Shown one piece after another: positions 1 to 25,086 of a stretch of 64,000 bases of DNA. The notes under the pieces were generated by a model that searched no databases, was not told the DNA's origin, and was given only the letters and a program-made list of their open reading frames with translations. This stretch comes from Piscicola geometra. Taxonomy: Eukaryota > Annelida > Clitellata > Hirudinida > Piscicolidae. A program made the position numbers and the translations under genes. The stretch's first letter is position 1. Each line of letters begins with the position of its first letter. Location: the NCBI GenBank assembly GCA_943735955.1, contig OX030963.1, positions 6,896,811 through 6,960,810 of the forward strand, given 5' to 3'.

Positions 1-700
1 TGTGGTGGTTTAAGTAATGAGATGGTTGTACTGTGGTGGTTTAAGTAATGAGATGGTTGTACTGTGGTGGTTTGAGTAATGAGATGGTTGTACTGTGGTG
101 GTTCAAGTAATGAGATGGTTGTACTGTGGTGGTGTAGGTAATGAGATGGTTGTACTGTGGTGGTGTAGGTAATGAGATGGTTGTACTGTGGTGGTTTAAG
201 TAATGAGATGGTTGTACTGTGGTGGTTTAGGTAATGAGATGGTTGTACTGTGGTGGTGTAGGTAATGAGATGGTTGTACTGTGGTGGTGTAGGTAATGAG
301 ATGGTTGTACTGTGGTGGTTTAGGTAATGAGATGGTTGTACTGTGGTGGTGTAGGTAATGAGATGGTTGTACTGTGGTGGTGTAGGTAATGAGATGGTTG
401 TACTGTGGTGGATCAAGTAATGAGATGTTTGTACTGTGGTGGTTTAGGTAATGAGATGGTTGTACTGTGGTGGATCAAGTAATGAGATGGTTGTACTGTG
501 GTGGTTTAAGTAATGAGATGGTTGTACTGTGGTGGTTTAAGTAATGAGATGGTTGTACTGTGGTGGTTTAGGTAATGAGATGGTTTTACTGTGGTGGTGT
601 AGGTAATGAGATGGTTTTACTGTGGTGGTTTAAGTAATGAGATGGTTGTACTGTGGTGGTGTAGGTAATGAGATGGTTGTACTGTGGTGGTGGTTATGGA
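1..700. repeat. 31-bp minisatellite in MSH2 intron 19
   Basis: About 22 tandem copies of a 31-bp unit (TGTGGTGGTTTAAGTAATGA followed by GATGGTTGTAC). Open frames across it are repeat artefacts. Confidence 0.95.
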
Positions 701-959
701 GGTGTGATACGATCTACAACACACTATCGCACCATCACCGAAACCAGAACACACATGAACACCAAACACACCAACACTCCACTTCACTATTCTGCCACAC
801 AACCACCCTTTCACTCCACTATTCTACCACGCCACTCCACCACCATCATTCCACAAAATTCCACCATACCACCCTTGCATCACACAACACCCCACACTAC
901 ACCACACCATCACTAAACCTCTCCACCACCCTTCCACCACACCACCATGACACACCATT

Positions 960-1598
960 CCACTCCACACCATCACACCATCCATTACACTACCACACCA
1001 TCACACCATCCATTACACAACCACACCATCACACCCTCCATTACACAACCACACCACCACACCCTCCATTACACAACCACACCATCACACCCTCCATTAC
1101 ACAACCACACCACCACACCCTCCATTACACAACCACACCATCACACCCTCCATTACACAACCACACCACCACACCCTCCATTACACAACCACACCATCAC
1201 ACCCTCCATTACACAACCACACCATCACACCCTCCATTACACAACCACACCATCACACCCTCCATTACACAACCACACCATCACACCCTCCATTACACAA
1301 CCACACCACCACACCCTCCATTACACAACCACACCACCACACCCTCCATTACACAACCACACCATCACACCCTCCATTACACAACCACACCATCACACCC
1401 TCCATTACACCACCACACCATCACAACCTCCATTACACAACCACACCACCACACCCTCCATTACACAACCACACCATCACACCCTCCATTAAACAACCAC
1501 ACCATCACACCCTCCATTACACAACCACACCATCACACCCTCCATTACACAACCACACCATCACACCCTCCATTACACAACCACACCATCACAAGCAC
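960..1598. repeat. 28-bp minisatellite (CATTACACAACCACACCATC type)
   Basis: About 22 copies of a C/A-rich 28-bp unit ending in ACACCCTC. It lies in MSH2 intron 19 close to exon 19. Confidence 0.95.
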
Positions 1599-1628
1599 AC
1601 CACCACACCACTACACCACCACACTGAC

Positions 1629-15932
<14,304 letters not shown>

Positions 15933-17312
15933 GTTTTAAACTTTAAAGTTAAAGATTGGTGGAACTTTAGGAATGGCGCTAAAAACTAATTAAGTTTAAA
16001 AGTGAATGCAAAATAAACTTGAACCAAAAAAAGTATTGTGTGGCCAGCAAACCACTCTACTTCGCTTTTCATTGACTTGGAAAAAGCCTTTGTTTCGTGT
16101 TTCTGAAAATATAATTTGGTGGCTTTTTTCTCAAGCTGCACACAAATCATTGGAAAACTTTAACTTTTATCATCATTTTTTCAGTTTCAGTTTAGATTAA
16201 GATCTTTCATTTCTATTTCTATATCGTTTTAGTTTAAAAAAAAACAATAATTTCTACTTCAGTTTCAACAAAAATGAATGCAATCATTTCAGTTTCAGTT
16301 ACTCAGTAACTATCCCCTTGGCCACATTTATGAAAAGCAAATAAAAGTTGTATTAAATGGTCTTGGATGGTCTTGGGCGAGCTTCAAGACCAAGGAAAAA
16401 TCAAATTAAGCACTTACTGCCCTATGATTGGAACCGAAATAGACGCCGACTCCATGTCATCATCACCACCACTATTGTACCATCATCATCACCACCCCTA
16501 TTGTACCATCATCATCACCGCCACTATTCAGTCCCTTGGGCCCGCCAGAATATTTAGTCCCACCCTCTACCCCAAATATTTATTTTATAGAAGTTGAATT
16601 TTTTTCTTTCAATGAAATATTTCAATAACTGGTTTTTTTCTTTTTTAAATAAATACTTTTGTATAATTTATAAATAAGTTATAAATAATAAATTAATTTA
16701 TAAATAATTTATAAATTTGTATTAGGAATACGACGGTTCCGAATCCGGATTCGGGTCCAAATCGCCGAATTTGGAAAAAATTCGATCCGCCGAATCCAAC
16801 AGTAAAGATCCTCTTCAAACGGTTTCAAAAATAATTCCTTTTTAAAACTCGTGGACTTCTCGTAGTCATAAGTATATGAATAAATGGATGCTTGACTTTC
16901 TCTCTATATTAACGTGAAGAATCTTATAAATATATATTACAGTCAATAAATCAATCAATCAAATAGATTTCTATAGCGCTCTTTCTTCAAATTCAATATT
17001 AACTATCGTCGATATCTATAAACGTATGAATGATCATAAAAATGGTATAAAATACGTGGAAAGAATGTTCAAAGTGTCGTTGAGGACCACAGAAGATCGC
17101 AATCGCCTGCAGATGCATAATGTTGATATGTTAACTTTCCTGAAAGAAAACTTGCCAAGAGTTCAGCTGCGAGAATAAATATGAAATAAGTTTAGACATG
17201 TGATTTTTTCGAAATTTATTTTAATCAGTTAATAAGTTAGAATAATTTAGGGAAAACTGTTGCTTTTTGTAATCTTGTTTAATATTACTAATAGAACTTC
17301 TATGCTGTCAGC
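15933..17312. other. AT-rich intergenic sequence 5' of MSH2
   Basis: No gene recognised. It holds a reversed LINE-type 3' tail (16945-17005), a short CATCATCACCACC-type repeat (16460-16520), and a GAATCCGGATTCGGG-containing inverted motif near 16740. The MSH2 promoter should lie at its left end, but no TATA box is visible. Confidence 0.6.
16945..17005 (-). mobile_element. LINE/SINE 3' tail (GCGCTATAG...ATTGATTG)n
   Basis: Reads on the minus strand as GAAAGAGCGCTATAGAAATC followed by TATTTGATTGATTGATT. The same tail occurs at 21598-21653 (plus), and a related one ends the LINE at 40118 (minus). This marks dispersed 3' ends of one retroposon family. Confidence 0.6.
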
Positions 17313-17392
17313 CATGGGCGGCGATCCTGGTGGTCTTGGGTCGTCCATGCTGGGTAGGATCCCCCAAGATTTGCAGCAGATCGCCGCCCCTG
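17313..17392. mobile_element. 80-bp hAT-type terminal-repeat remnant
   Basis: Starts CATGGGCGGCGATCCTGG and ends CAGATCGCCGCCCCTG, the same terminal inverted repeat as the complete hAT at 52007-56799, with only about 50 bp inside. No 8-bp target duplication is seen (flanks CTGTCAGC and GTTAAAAA). Confidence 0.6.
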
Positions 17393-17511
17393 GTTAAAAA
17401 ACCAAAAGCAAGTTGTAGATAAACGGATTAGATCAACTTATTTATATATAAGTGAAAACTCGAAACATTTATAACACCACTTTTTCTGTAAGCTCACTTT
17501 TTGTTATCTTT

Positions 17512-17695
17512 GTTACTCTAGGCAACAAGTCGTTTGTTGCAGTTGTTACTTTAGGCAACAAGTCGTTTGTTGCAGTTGTTACTCTAGGCAACAAGTCGTT
17601 TGTTGCAGTTGTTACTTTAGGCAACAAGTCGTTTGTTGCAGTTGTTACTCTAGGCAACAAGTCGTTTGTTGCAGTTGTTACTTTAGGCGATGTGC
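17512..17695. repeat. 30-bp minisatellite, 6 copies
   Basis: The unit starts GTTACTCTAGGCAACAAGTC. Alternating CTA/TTA variants indicate a 60-bp higher-order unit. Confidence 0.93.
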
Positions 17696-17986
17696 CTGGA
17701 CAGTTTTATTTAATCGAGTGATTCTTTAAATATGATGTTATGACTGAAAAGCACCAAACATGTTTTTGAAACTATTTAGAGGCCATGGACTTCTCGATAT
17801 TAAAAAGTCCATGTTGTTTGATCAATTTTTTTATTTCCTTTGAAACTGAAAATAAATAATAATTTTGATTATTTTTGTCCTATAAATTAAATAATTTTTA
17901 ACAAACATTTAAATTTAGTATTTATTTAATGAAATTAGATCATAAGTATTGTTTTGAGACTTTCATTTTTGTAATCGTCTTGATTT

Positions 17987-18878
17987 TCAAGTGGAGCTGT
18001 GATATTCCTAAAAGAAAAAAACATTTTATGACAAATATTGTTTAAATTATCAAATAACTGATATAATTGAAACTCTTTAGTTTAAGAAAAGGAAGAAAAT
18101 AACTTTAAGAAAAAGTAGGGGGGGGGGGTTCGTGACCCCAGGACCTCCCCCACATGCTTACGTTGTGTCTCAGAACGCAAGTCGTGCAATATTCTTTTGG
18201 ATAAAAATCAGTTTCATCATATTTCGTTATCAAACATCTCTTGAGCGCACATCCAACATTTTAATTTTTTTCTGGTTGCTTCTTAAGTTTTCAACTTTTT
18301 GTTAAAAACTCTTAGAAAACTTAAAAACATTTTTATTTTTAAAATGTAAAATATTTGGAGAAATTATAAGACTCACAGTTTTTGCTAAGTTTTGTTCTGA
18401 CCAATCAATGTTTAGTTTGAGATTATCTTCAAAGGCTTCAACTGCCGAGTGATATACACTGAAATAAAGATACTGGCATTTAAATTCCCAACCCGGGTGT
18501 TTTCTTACAGGCCTTTGATACTTGTCATGGAGTTCGCATTTATAATGAATATCTTCTGCTACATCCACCAAAGAGCTCTCCCAAAACCGAAATAATCACA
18601 TTTCAATCTTGCAATATAAAAGATAAAATATTTTTTGAATATACCATTTAGATTTAAAGCATTAAAAAAGAATTAAAAAATTGAAAGTACTTGATTGTAA
18701 TAAATGTTCACCGAACCACATAATGTACAGTTGAATTCGTCAATTTCTTGATGTGATCTCTTAACAATACCATTATAACTTTTTGATGCTTATAGTTTAC
18801 GTGTTCCGCATCTGTAAACTGAAGAAGGCTGCAAATAAGGAAGACAGCTGCCAAACACAAACTTCTTTTACAAGCCAT
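17987..18878 (-). CDS. Small secreted 4-cysteine protein (115 aa, unknown family)
   Basis: Four exons join in phase 0: 18801-18878, 18712-18759, 18377-18577 and 17987-18007. Exon 1 encodes a signal peptide (MACKRSLCLAAVFLICSLLQ, then FTDA as a likely cleavage site). The predicted mature chain is about 90 residues and has four cysteines, in the order CTLC, KCEL and FKCQ, enough for two disulfides. The long exon carries AEDIHYKCELHDKY and AVEAFEDNLKLNIDW. It ends EYHSST then TGA. Donors are GTAAAC, GTGAAC and GTGAGT; the last acceptor is TCTTTTAG. A TATATAAG box lies about 31 bp upstream of the ATG. I do not recognise the family. A secreted effector or antimicrobial-type role is only a guess. 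The exon 2 acceptor (TTGTTAAG) is the least certain. Confidence 0.6.
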
Positions 18879-18908
18879 TTCGGGTCATTTATTTTTTCCC
18901 CCAGCTCA

Positions 18909-18916
18909 CTTATATA
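18909..18916 (-). promoter_or_regulatory. TATA box of the small secreted-protein gene
   Basis: TATATAAG on the minus strand, 31 bp before the start codon at 18878. This implies a very short 5' UTR. Confidence 0.6.
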
Positions 18917-18919
18917 GAG

Positions 18920-20115
18920 AAAAATGGTCATTTGCACTAACGACGCAAATGAGTTATAAATTATTTTTTTGAACTTCTCTCGAATATATCAATAGTGTTT
19001 AAAGCTCATTAGTATTAAGTTAAGTAGTGATTAGTATTTAAAGTATTCACTTATTCGATTATTCAATATTAAACCTTTGAGAATTTTAACTCAATTCAAG
19101 TGAAAAGAAGTCTGTACTCAATGGATTATATGTGAAGTCAATTGAAACATTAAAAACTAAAGCTATAATTATATAATTTTTATGTTTTAAGTTGTTATAT
19201 CACCGAATATAACATGGCTGCTGCAACATCTGTGCATACATCAAAAAACTTTTTCCAACCGATGTACTTTGCAGTGGAATAATCAATTCAGAAATTCTGA
19301 ATTTCAGCACTTGTTGTCTGCTGAAGAAACTCCAGGCAAAACATCACGCTTTCAAGAATGTCACTATTAGCTTCAAATCGAAAGTAACCCTAGAAGAAAA
19401 GCTCCTTTGGAAAAATTTCTGGTTTCGTCAAGCTGAATTGAAAAATACAATGACTTTTTTTTGGTAGTTGCTTAAATAAACGGTTTTGGGTGTAGTATTT
19501 AAAATGTTAAAATCTTAGATCTAAATAAAAATATTATTAGAAGGTTTTTTGTGTAAATGTTGGTCGTTTTGAGTCTGTCAAGGATGACCGCAGCAAACCA
19601 AGATGGCTCCATACTGTAGCAAGCATTTAATAAAATATAAAGTGATTTTCATTAGAATTATTCAGACAAATAAGGAGAAGAATAAAGTGTTCGTTAACTT
19701 GTGATTTTCGTTTAATAAAATGTAATAATAGTTTTCAAAATGAATTTAAATTACTTAAGACACGGAGTTATAATGAAAGAATAATAAAGAGTAGTTTTAT
19801 GTAGAATTTGAGTCGATAGAAAGCAATCAAATTGTTTTATAATGTTTAAGCCGATACGAGCTCTAAGGAAATTTATTGAGCAGTTTTTACAATAGATATC
19901 GAAATAAAAATCGATTATGTAGTAAATTAAAAGTTTTTACCCTACTTTTAATTCTTCATAATTTTTTCTATAAATAATAAATGTTTTAAAAGAATTATCA
20001 TCTCTCTAAATTCAGGTTTTTAAACTTTTAATGAAAAGTATTAGTTAATCACAGATTTGAAATTATCTATTTCCAAGAAAAAGTTTAGTTTAATTATCAT
20101 TAATAATTTCCATTT
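18920..20115. other. AT-rich intergenic region
   Basis: No coding exon recognised. The GATGACCGCAGCAAACCA motif near 19583 recurs diverged near 62540, suggesting an old dispersed repeat. Confidence 0.5.
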
Positions 20116-20120
20116 CAGAC

Positions 20121-20810
20121 ATGTACTTTCACAAGTGGATCCTGGGTTTCGCTTGTGTTCTAGTGGCAAGTCAAGGTTATTAACATCTCATCCACTTTTT
20201 AAAAATGAAATATTTCACTTTCATTGACCTTCATTCACATTTCGGATGGAGTTCTCTTATCGAACTATTTCGACAGGCTGTCCGCAAGGTTACACTGAGG
20301 ATGACGGAAGGTGCTACAAGCTTATTCGAAAAGCAAAGACTTGGATGATGGCTCAAAAAGATTGCTTGATGAGTGGTGGATATTTAGCGGACGTTCTGAG
20401 TCAAGATGACATGCAAGCCTTGTTGAAATTGGATTTTAACTTTGGAAGTATGTTGAAACATTTGATACAACTTTTGAACAAAAGCAAGTTCTTTGAAGCC
20501 GTGAAGCATATGATATATCCTTTGTTATACTAAATTTTATGTTTCAGAGCCTTGTAATTATTTCTGGGTTGGAGGTTTGAGATGCAAGAAATCTTGGGTT
20601 TTTCCTCGTGTCGCCGTTAGTTTATCTTACAATCCTGAAGACTGTCAATTCCCTCTCCCAACAAGTGATCTCAGTTTCAGCTATTGGGGTTGGATGGAGC
20701 CAAACAATGCCGGAGATAATGAAAATTGCATTCGATTGAAGAAGGGCTTGAAGTGGAACGATAAAGATTGCTTGACGAAGCATTGCTCTGTGTGCCAAGC
20801 AAAGGCATAG
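20121..20810 (+). CDS. Secreted C-type lectin (single CTLD, EPN-type)
   Basis: Three exons, 20121-20175, 20277-20447 and 20548-20810 (55, 171 and 263 nt, phase 1 introns), give 162 residues. Signal peptide MYFHKWILGFACVLVASQG is followed by a single C-type lectin domain of normal length. It opens CPQGYTEDDGRCYK, has a WVGG strand, and ends with paired cysteines and a short AKA tail. The Ca2+/sugar site is intact: EPN (mannose-type specificity in this family) in WGWMEPNNAGDNENC, and WND in LKWNDKDC. Introns are about 100 bp with donors GTTATT and GTATGT. AATAAA follows at 20890. The start is chosen because an acceptor-like TTTCAG ends 2 nt before the ATG. Expected to act outside the cell in carbohydrate recognition. 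Confidence 0.88.
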
Positions 20811-20889
20811 AAATTTTCTGAGTTGCAAGAAGATGAGTTCATGGCTAATCCCACAAACACTAACTTGAGAAATTTGCTAATGAACTTTC

Positions 20890-20895
20890 AATAAA
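20890..20895 (+). terminator. Poly(A) signal of the C-type lectin
   Basis: AATAAA 80 bp downstream of the TAG stop, followed by another AATAA motif. Confidence 0.6.
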
Positions 20896-21484
20896 TAATA
20901 AAAATGATTTCAGAGTTTTTCAATAAGGTTTCAAGTTTCCTGTTCATATAATATGATACATTTTTGCTTTGTGGGGTCATTCCATAGAAGTTCGACCAAA
21001 ATAAATTCAATTTTACACCTCAGAAATTTATGAAACTTTTACATTATGCTTAGATACGTTGTCTATAAAAATGAAAAAAAATAAATAATGAAATTTTTCA
21101 AAAAGTCGCCGAGTTATTGACCTTCAAAGTTCGCCGAAGTCAAAACCTCTTCTCTATTCAATTTGAAATATCTCAGCCTATATTTATCAGAACAAATAAT
21201 GGAGTATAGCAAAAATAAAGGCATTTGAATGTTCTATTTAAACATATTTTAATGGTTTAAGTATAAATAAAATATAATTTTTTTTTGTGACGGTCAAAAG
21301 TTTGACCTTGAAATTTTCGATGTTGCCCCATATATTTTGTATAAAAAAATTTCGTAACATTTTTCTAACATTCCCTCAATCATATAAAAAAAATAAAAAA
21401 GGTCTTATTTTAAAAATATTTTTAGTCAATTTTTTCCTGAGCACCTAACAAACAATATTTTGTCAAAACAGCATTTTTGGAGTT

Positions 21485-21812
21485 CTCATGCATAATTTAT
21501 TTTTTTCAGACAAAAATTAATGAATTTAGTAAATCTCAATAAATATTTAAGTTTATTTAATGAAAAAAATTAATAATTTAACCAAATCGCTCTTGAATTT
21601 GAAGAAAGAGCGCTATAGAAATCTATTTGATTGATTTGATTGATTGATCTAACTTTGCGCTATAGACTATAGTAACGTAGTTATGGATTCAGCTTAAATC
21701 AGTTAGATTTAGATTAGATTTAATTTTTGAAACGAATTAACTGAAATATCTATTAAGATTAACTAAATTCATTAATTTTTGTCTGAAAAAAATAATTCAT
21801 GAGCACTCTTAA
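21485..21812. repeat. Foldback inverted repeat (~88-bp arms)
   Basis: 21485-21570 and 21725-21812 are inverted copies. The shared core is CAGACAAAAATTAATGAATT, with matching sequence on both sides. The spacer contains the LINE-type tail at 21598-21653. Confidence 0.6.
21598..21653 (+). mobile_element. LINE/SINE 3' tail ending (GATT)n
   Basis: GAAAGAGCGCTATAGAAATC followed by TATTTGATTGATTTGATTGA; the inverted twin is at 16945-17005. Confidence 0.6.
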
Positions 21813-22975
21813 AATGGTACTAAGCTTTTTGAATGGCATATTCTTTAAAAAAACATTAAATGCAATTTTTCATTTTGGATTTTTTTATTATTTCACCTTG
21901 TTACTCAATTTTTGCAATTTTTCTGTTTGTTCGTCATTGGACAACACCGGACTCGAACTTTTCACTGACTTTTGTCTCGCTGACTACTTCAGCACTGTGC
22001 ACGCCTGTCGTTCAAATCCAATTCAAGTCGATTTCTGGGTTCATGAGTGATGTAATTAAATAAGACTTTGCATGGAGGATAGAGAGGCTGGGAAGGTGTG
22101 GAGAGGTGTCATGGCAGAAGTTGCATCACAAGTTGAGTGGTTACTTGAAGGAGGAGAGATGGGTGCTCGAGACTGATCCATTCTGGACTCTCAATAACTT
22201 CTTCCACAGCACGCAGTCCTTGGCTTCTGTTTTGTACAAGCACCCCTCACATGCGGACTTGCTGCTCTTCAACGGAAGTTTCAATTACCGCAATTTGACT
22301 GGAGACCAACGGTGAAATTGCTCGGAAAAGTTCGAGAAGTCGGTGAGAGAGTTCAAACCGGCTTTGATGATCTCTTTCAAATCACTGGCTCAGTTCTCGA
22401 TGTGCCAAAGAAGTGTTCGACAGAAAAACCGAAACGTTTGGACAGTGGATGCTCTATGGCACCCAGGCAGTCAACCAGTTCTTAAACTGAAAGATTTGAT
22501 TTTATATACTCTTTTATTTCTCAAGTTCAATTTTGGGAGCTGTTTTTTTCTCATTTCTCATTAAATATTATAAAGTCTATGTGGTCGTTCACGCTTCAAT
22601 TTAAATTCCGGTAATTCTAGAAAGTAAAATATCGTTAAACATCGGTCTATTTCATGGAGTTTTTTCAGTGGATCCAATTTAAGAAAAAAATGAAAGTTAT
22701 AGTCAATGCATAGTAATAATCAAAGAGATAACAAAGATAAAATTGCATTTAATGTTTTTTCCAAGGAATATGCTATTCGAAAAGCTTGGCACCACCAACA
22801 AGTGGGCAGAACTTAGTTAATAATTTCGCTATAGACTACAGTATTTCTATATACTAAAGACTATAGTAACGTAGTTATGGATGGAGCTTAAATCAGTTAG
22901 AATTAGTTAAATTATTAATTTTTTAAATTAAATCAACTTAAATATTTATTGAGATTTACTAAATTCGTTAATGGT
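21655..22975. repeat. ~130-bp direct repeats flanking the ARMT1-like pseudogene
   Basis: 21655-21790 and 22845-22975 share CTATAGTAACGTAGTTATGG, CTTAAATCAGTTAGA and the following AT-rich sequence in the same orientation. The ARMT1-like remnant lies between them. Confidence 0.6.
21930..22500 (+). pseudogene. ARMT1: ARMT1-like (DUF89 damage-control phosphatase) pseudogene fragment
   Basis: The intact family are metal-dependent sugar-phosphate phosphatases / protein carboxyl methyltransferases of the DUF89 superfamily. Recognisable blocks appear in order: DNTGLELFTDFCLADY (family DNAG-ELVTDL-LADFL, including the metal-site D-N); SGFMSDV followed by DFAWRIERL; RWVLETDPFWTL; HADLLLFNGSFNYRNLTGDQ (family KGDLNYRKLTGD); and EKFEKSVREFKPALMISFKS (family FHPAPL---R-LK). 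The copy is disabled by a frameshift near 22000, a TAA near 22061 and a TGA near 22314 where relatives have tryptophan. The N-terminal half is missing and no intron is seen. It sits between two direct repeats. Identification rests on motif order, not alignment. Confidence 0.65.
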
Positions 22976-23269
22976 AGAAAAGAAATTTCATAATTGTCCC
23001 GTACAGGTGAAAAACCTCTGCCCAATGTTCCTGGGTTGGCCGTTGACACTTAATTGTGTTCATCCGCCCTTAGTAGAATATGCTGGGTATCCCAGGTACG
23101 CTGGTTTGCGAAGGTATGTACCATCTCAAGAACTCTAAAGGCAGTGCCTCAACCACTTTCGGCACAGAAAATTCTGAAACGCTTCAGTAGTGAATCTGTT
23201 GGGATCCGGTGGTGCTGCCGTTGGTGGCAATCGCAGAGAAATATTTCTGGTGAAAGAAGTCTCGGATGC
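22500..23269. other. Intergenic; unassigned G+C-richer patch 22990-23270
   Basis: Contains the right-hand direct repeat (22845-22975), then 270 bp of higher-complexity sequence that may be a decayed retroelement. No supported frame. A related GGTGAAAAACCTCT motif occurs at 31643. Confidence 0.4.
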
Positions 23270-24770
23270 TCTCGCTTGTAGACCCCCGCCTTCATACAAA
23301 CATATACTCATATAGTTTGATTGGCCCAGCGTTGATTAGTATGCATGCATTTGATTAGTCCACCAAACATAAAATGCACATACACACAAGCACACATTCA
23401 TAACAATTATTGAAGACAAGTTTCCATTGTTTAAATAGCTGTGTGGTAATGCTAATAGGCAAAATAAAATAATTTAAATTTTGCCTATGACATTTAGTAC
23501 TCTGACCAATATTATGCAACAACTTTTTTATTGACAAATTTCACATAATATTTTTTAATTTATTAAAAAATTTTTACTAGTAATATGGTGAAAAATATCT
23601 TATAAATTTAAAATATTCTATTTTACCAATTATTAAGTATTTCACGTAAAACTTAATTTTTAAAAGTTTAAACTTAATTGAAGGTAATAAAAACCTATTA
23701 TTAAGTATTTCACGTAAAAGATAGTACATCAATTGTTTTTATTCTCGAAAACCATCCCACTGAGAGAGTATGTTCCTTCCTTATTGAATAAGGCTTATTA
23801 ATTCTCACTCATTCAACAACAACAAAATACAAAGGGCTAGAAGAGATTTGAGCTAAAGAAAACCAAGCACATTCCATGTGCACCAGCAGAAGCAAAAGAG
23901 ATCAGTCAAGAGAATGGAGCAGTCTATGGCCTGTTGGGTTTTGAAGTGACTTGCCCACTAACAGTGAAATAGGTCTTTTTTTCAACATTATGACACTGTT
24001 CTATAATATTTTCAAACCCATTATCAACTTAATTTAACCACCTATTTTGTATCATGGTAGCTGACATTGATAAAAAGAAGATTTAAAATAAAACATGTCA
24101 AGACTATCCAAGAAAAAATATTCTGACTGCTGATAGGCAAAAGAAAATACTTTAAAATTATGAAACATCTACCCACGTTTTATTAGTAAAACATGCTGAT
24201 GACTTTTTGTCCTCTGACCAATATTATGCCAACATTTTTTTAGTGAACAATTTCATATAATATTTTTACATTTTTAACATATCGAGTTTAATAAAGTGGT
24301 AAAAACTTAATTTTTAAACGACTGTGAACAGATTTGAATTTGTTAAAGCTGCAAAGGATATGCTGCAAATAAGACTAATTATTAGAGCAATAAATCATTT
24401 CGATGAAATTTTTTCGACTTTGATTGTTTCTATCTTTTTCATTCAGATCATATTCTAGAAGTAAATAAGCCATAATTCTTGTTCATTTTACGATATATCT
24501 CGTATCAAATAGTTGCCGAAAGATAAAAAACAAATGGCCGCCTTTATTTATCATTATTTTCATGTCTTACATACATCAGCTGATATTAGTAAATAAACAG
24601 TGCCGTTAGCTATAAAATGTTAATCTTAAAGCTGCGTCATATATGTTTTAGTCATGTTTTTTCACAAGTAGTGACCAGTCAAAGTCATGCATATATTAAC
24701 GCTGGCCAATCAAACTACTTATAAATGTATGGGTATATGTTTGTATGAAGGCGGGGGTCTCCAAGCGAGA
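23270..24770. mobile_element. 1.5-kb element with ~100-bp terminal inverted repeats
   Basis: The left end TCTCGCTTGTAGACCCCCGC, continuing through CTTCATACAAACATATAC and TTTGATTGGCC, is mirrored at the right end (24675-24770, reading GGCGGGGGTCTCCAAGCGAGA at the edge). The interior is AT-rich with no transposase-like frame, so this looks like a non-autonomous DNA transposon. No clear target duplication is visible (flanks TCGGATGC and ACAACCAA). A degraded relative may lie near 51500-51830. The superfamily cannot be assigned. Confidence 0.65.
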
Positions 24771-24784
24771 ACAACCAAAAATTT

Positions 24785-24955
24785 ATTAACAATAAAAAGC
24801 GAAAATGAATAATATTAAAAGAATTATAATTATTTCAATAAAACAACTATATTTGTATAAACAATAAAAAGTGAGAATGAACAATATTTAAAGAATGATA
24901 ATTATTTAAATATAACTAAATTTGTATTAACAATAAAAAGCGAGAGTTCTTCAAT
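24785..24955. repeat. ~70-bp AT-rich tandem repeat, 2.3 copies
   Basis: Units begin AACAATAAAAAGYGARARTG; the array starts 15 bp after the inverted-repeat element. Confidence 0.7.
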
Positions 24956-25086
24956 TATTGTCTTTTTGAAATGGGGGAAAAATTTTCAGTGGCAACTTGA
25001 AGAGATGCCAACTGAATTACACATTCTCTTATTTTCCAAGTAAACGCGCCGTTTCTAGATTTAGCCTTTATAATTCGTACGGCTGC

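Noticed and set aside
1..700. CRISPR-like array of ~31-bp repeats
   Set aside because: Units are head-to-tail without spacers and lie in an intron of a spliced eukaryotic gene.
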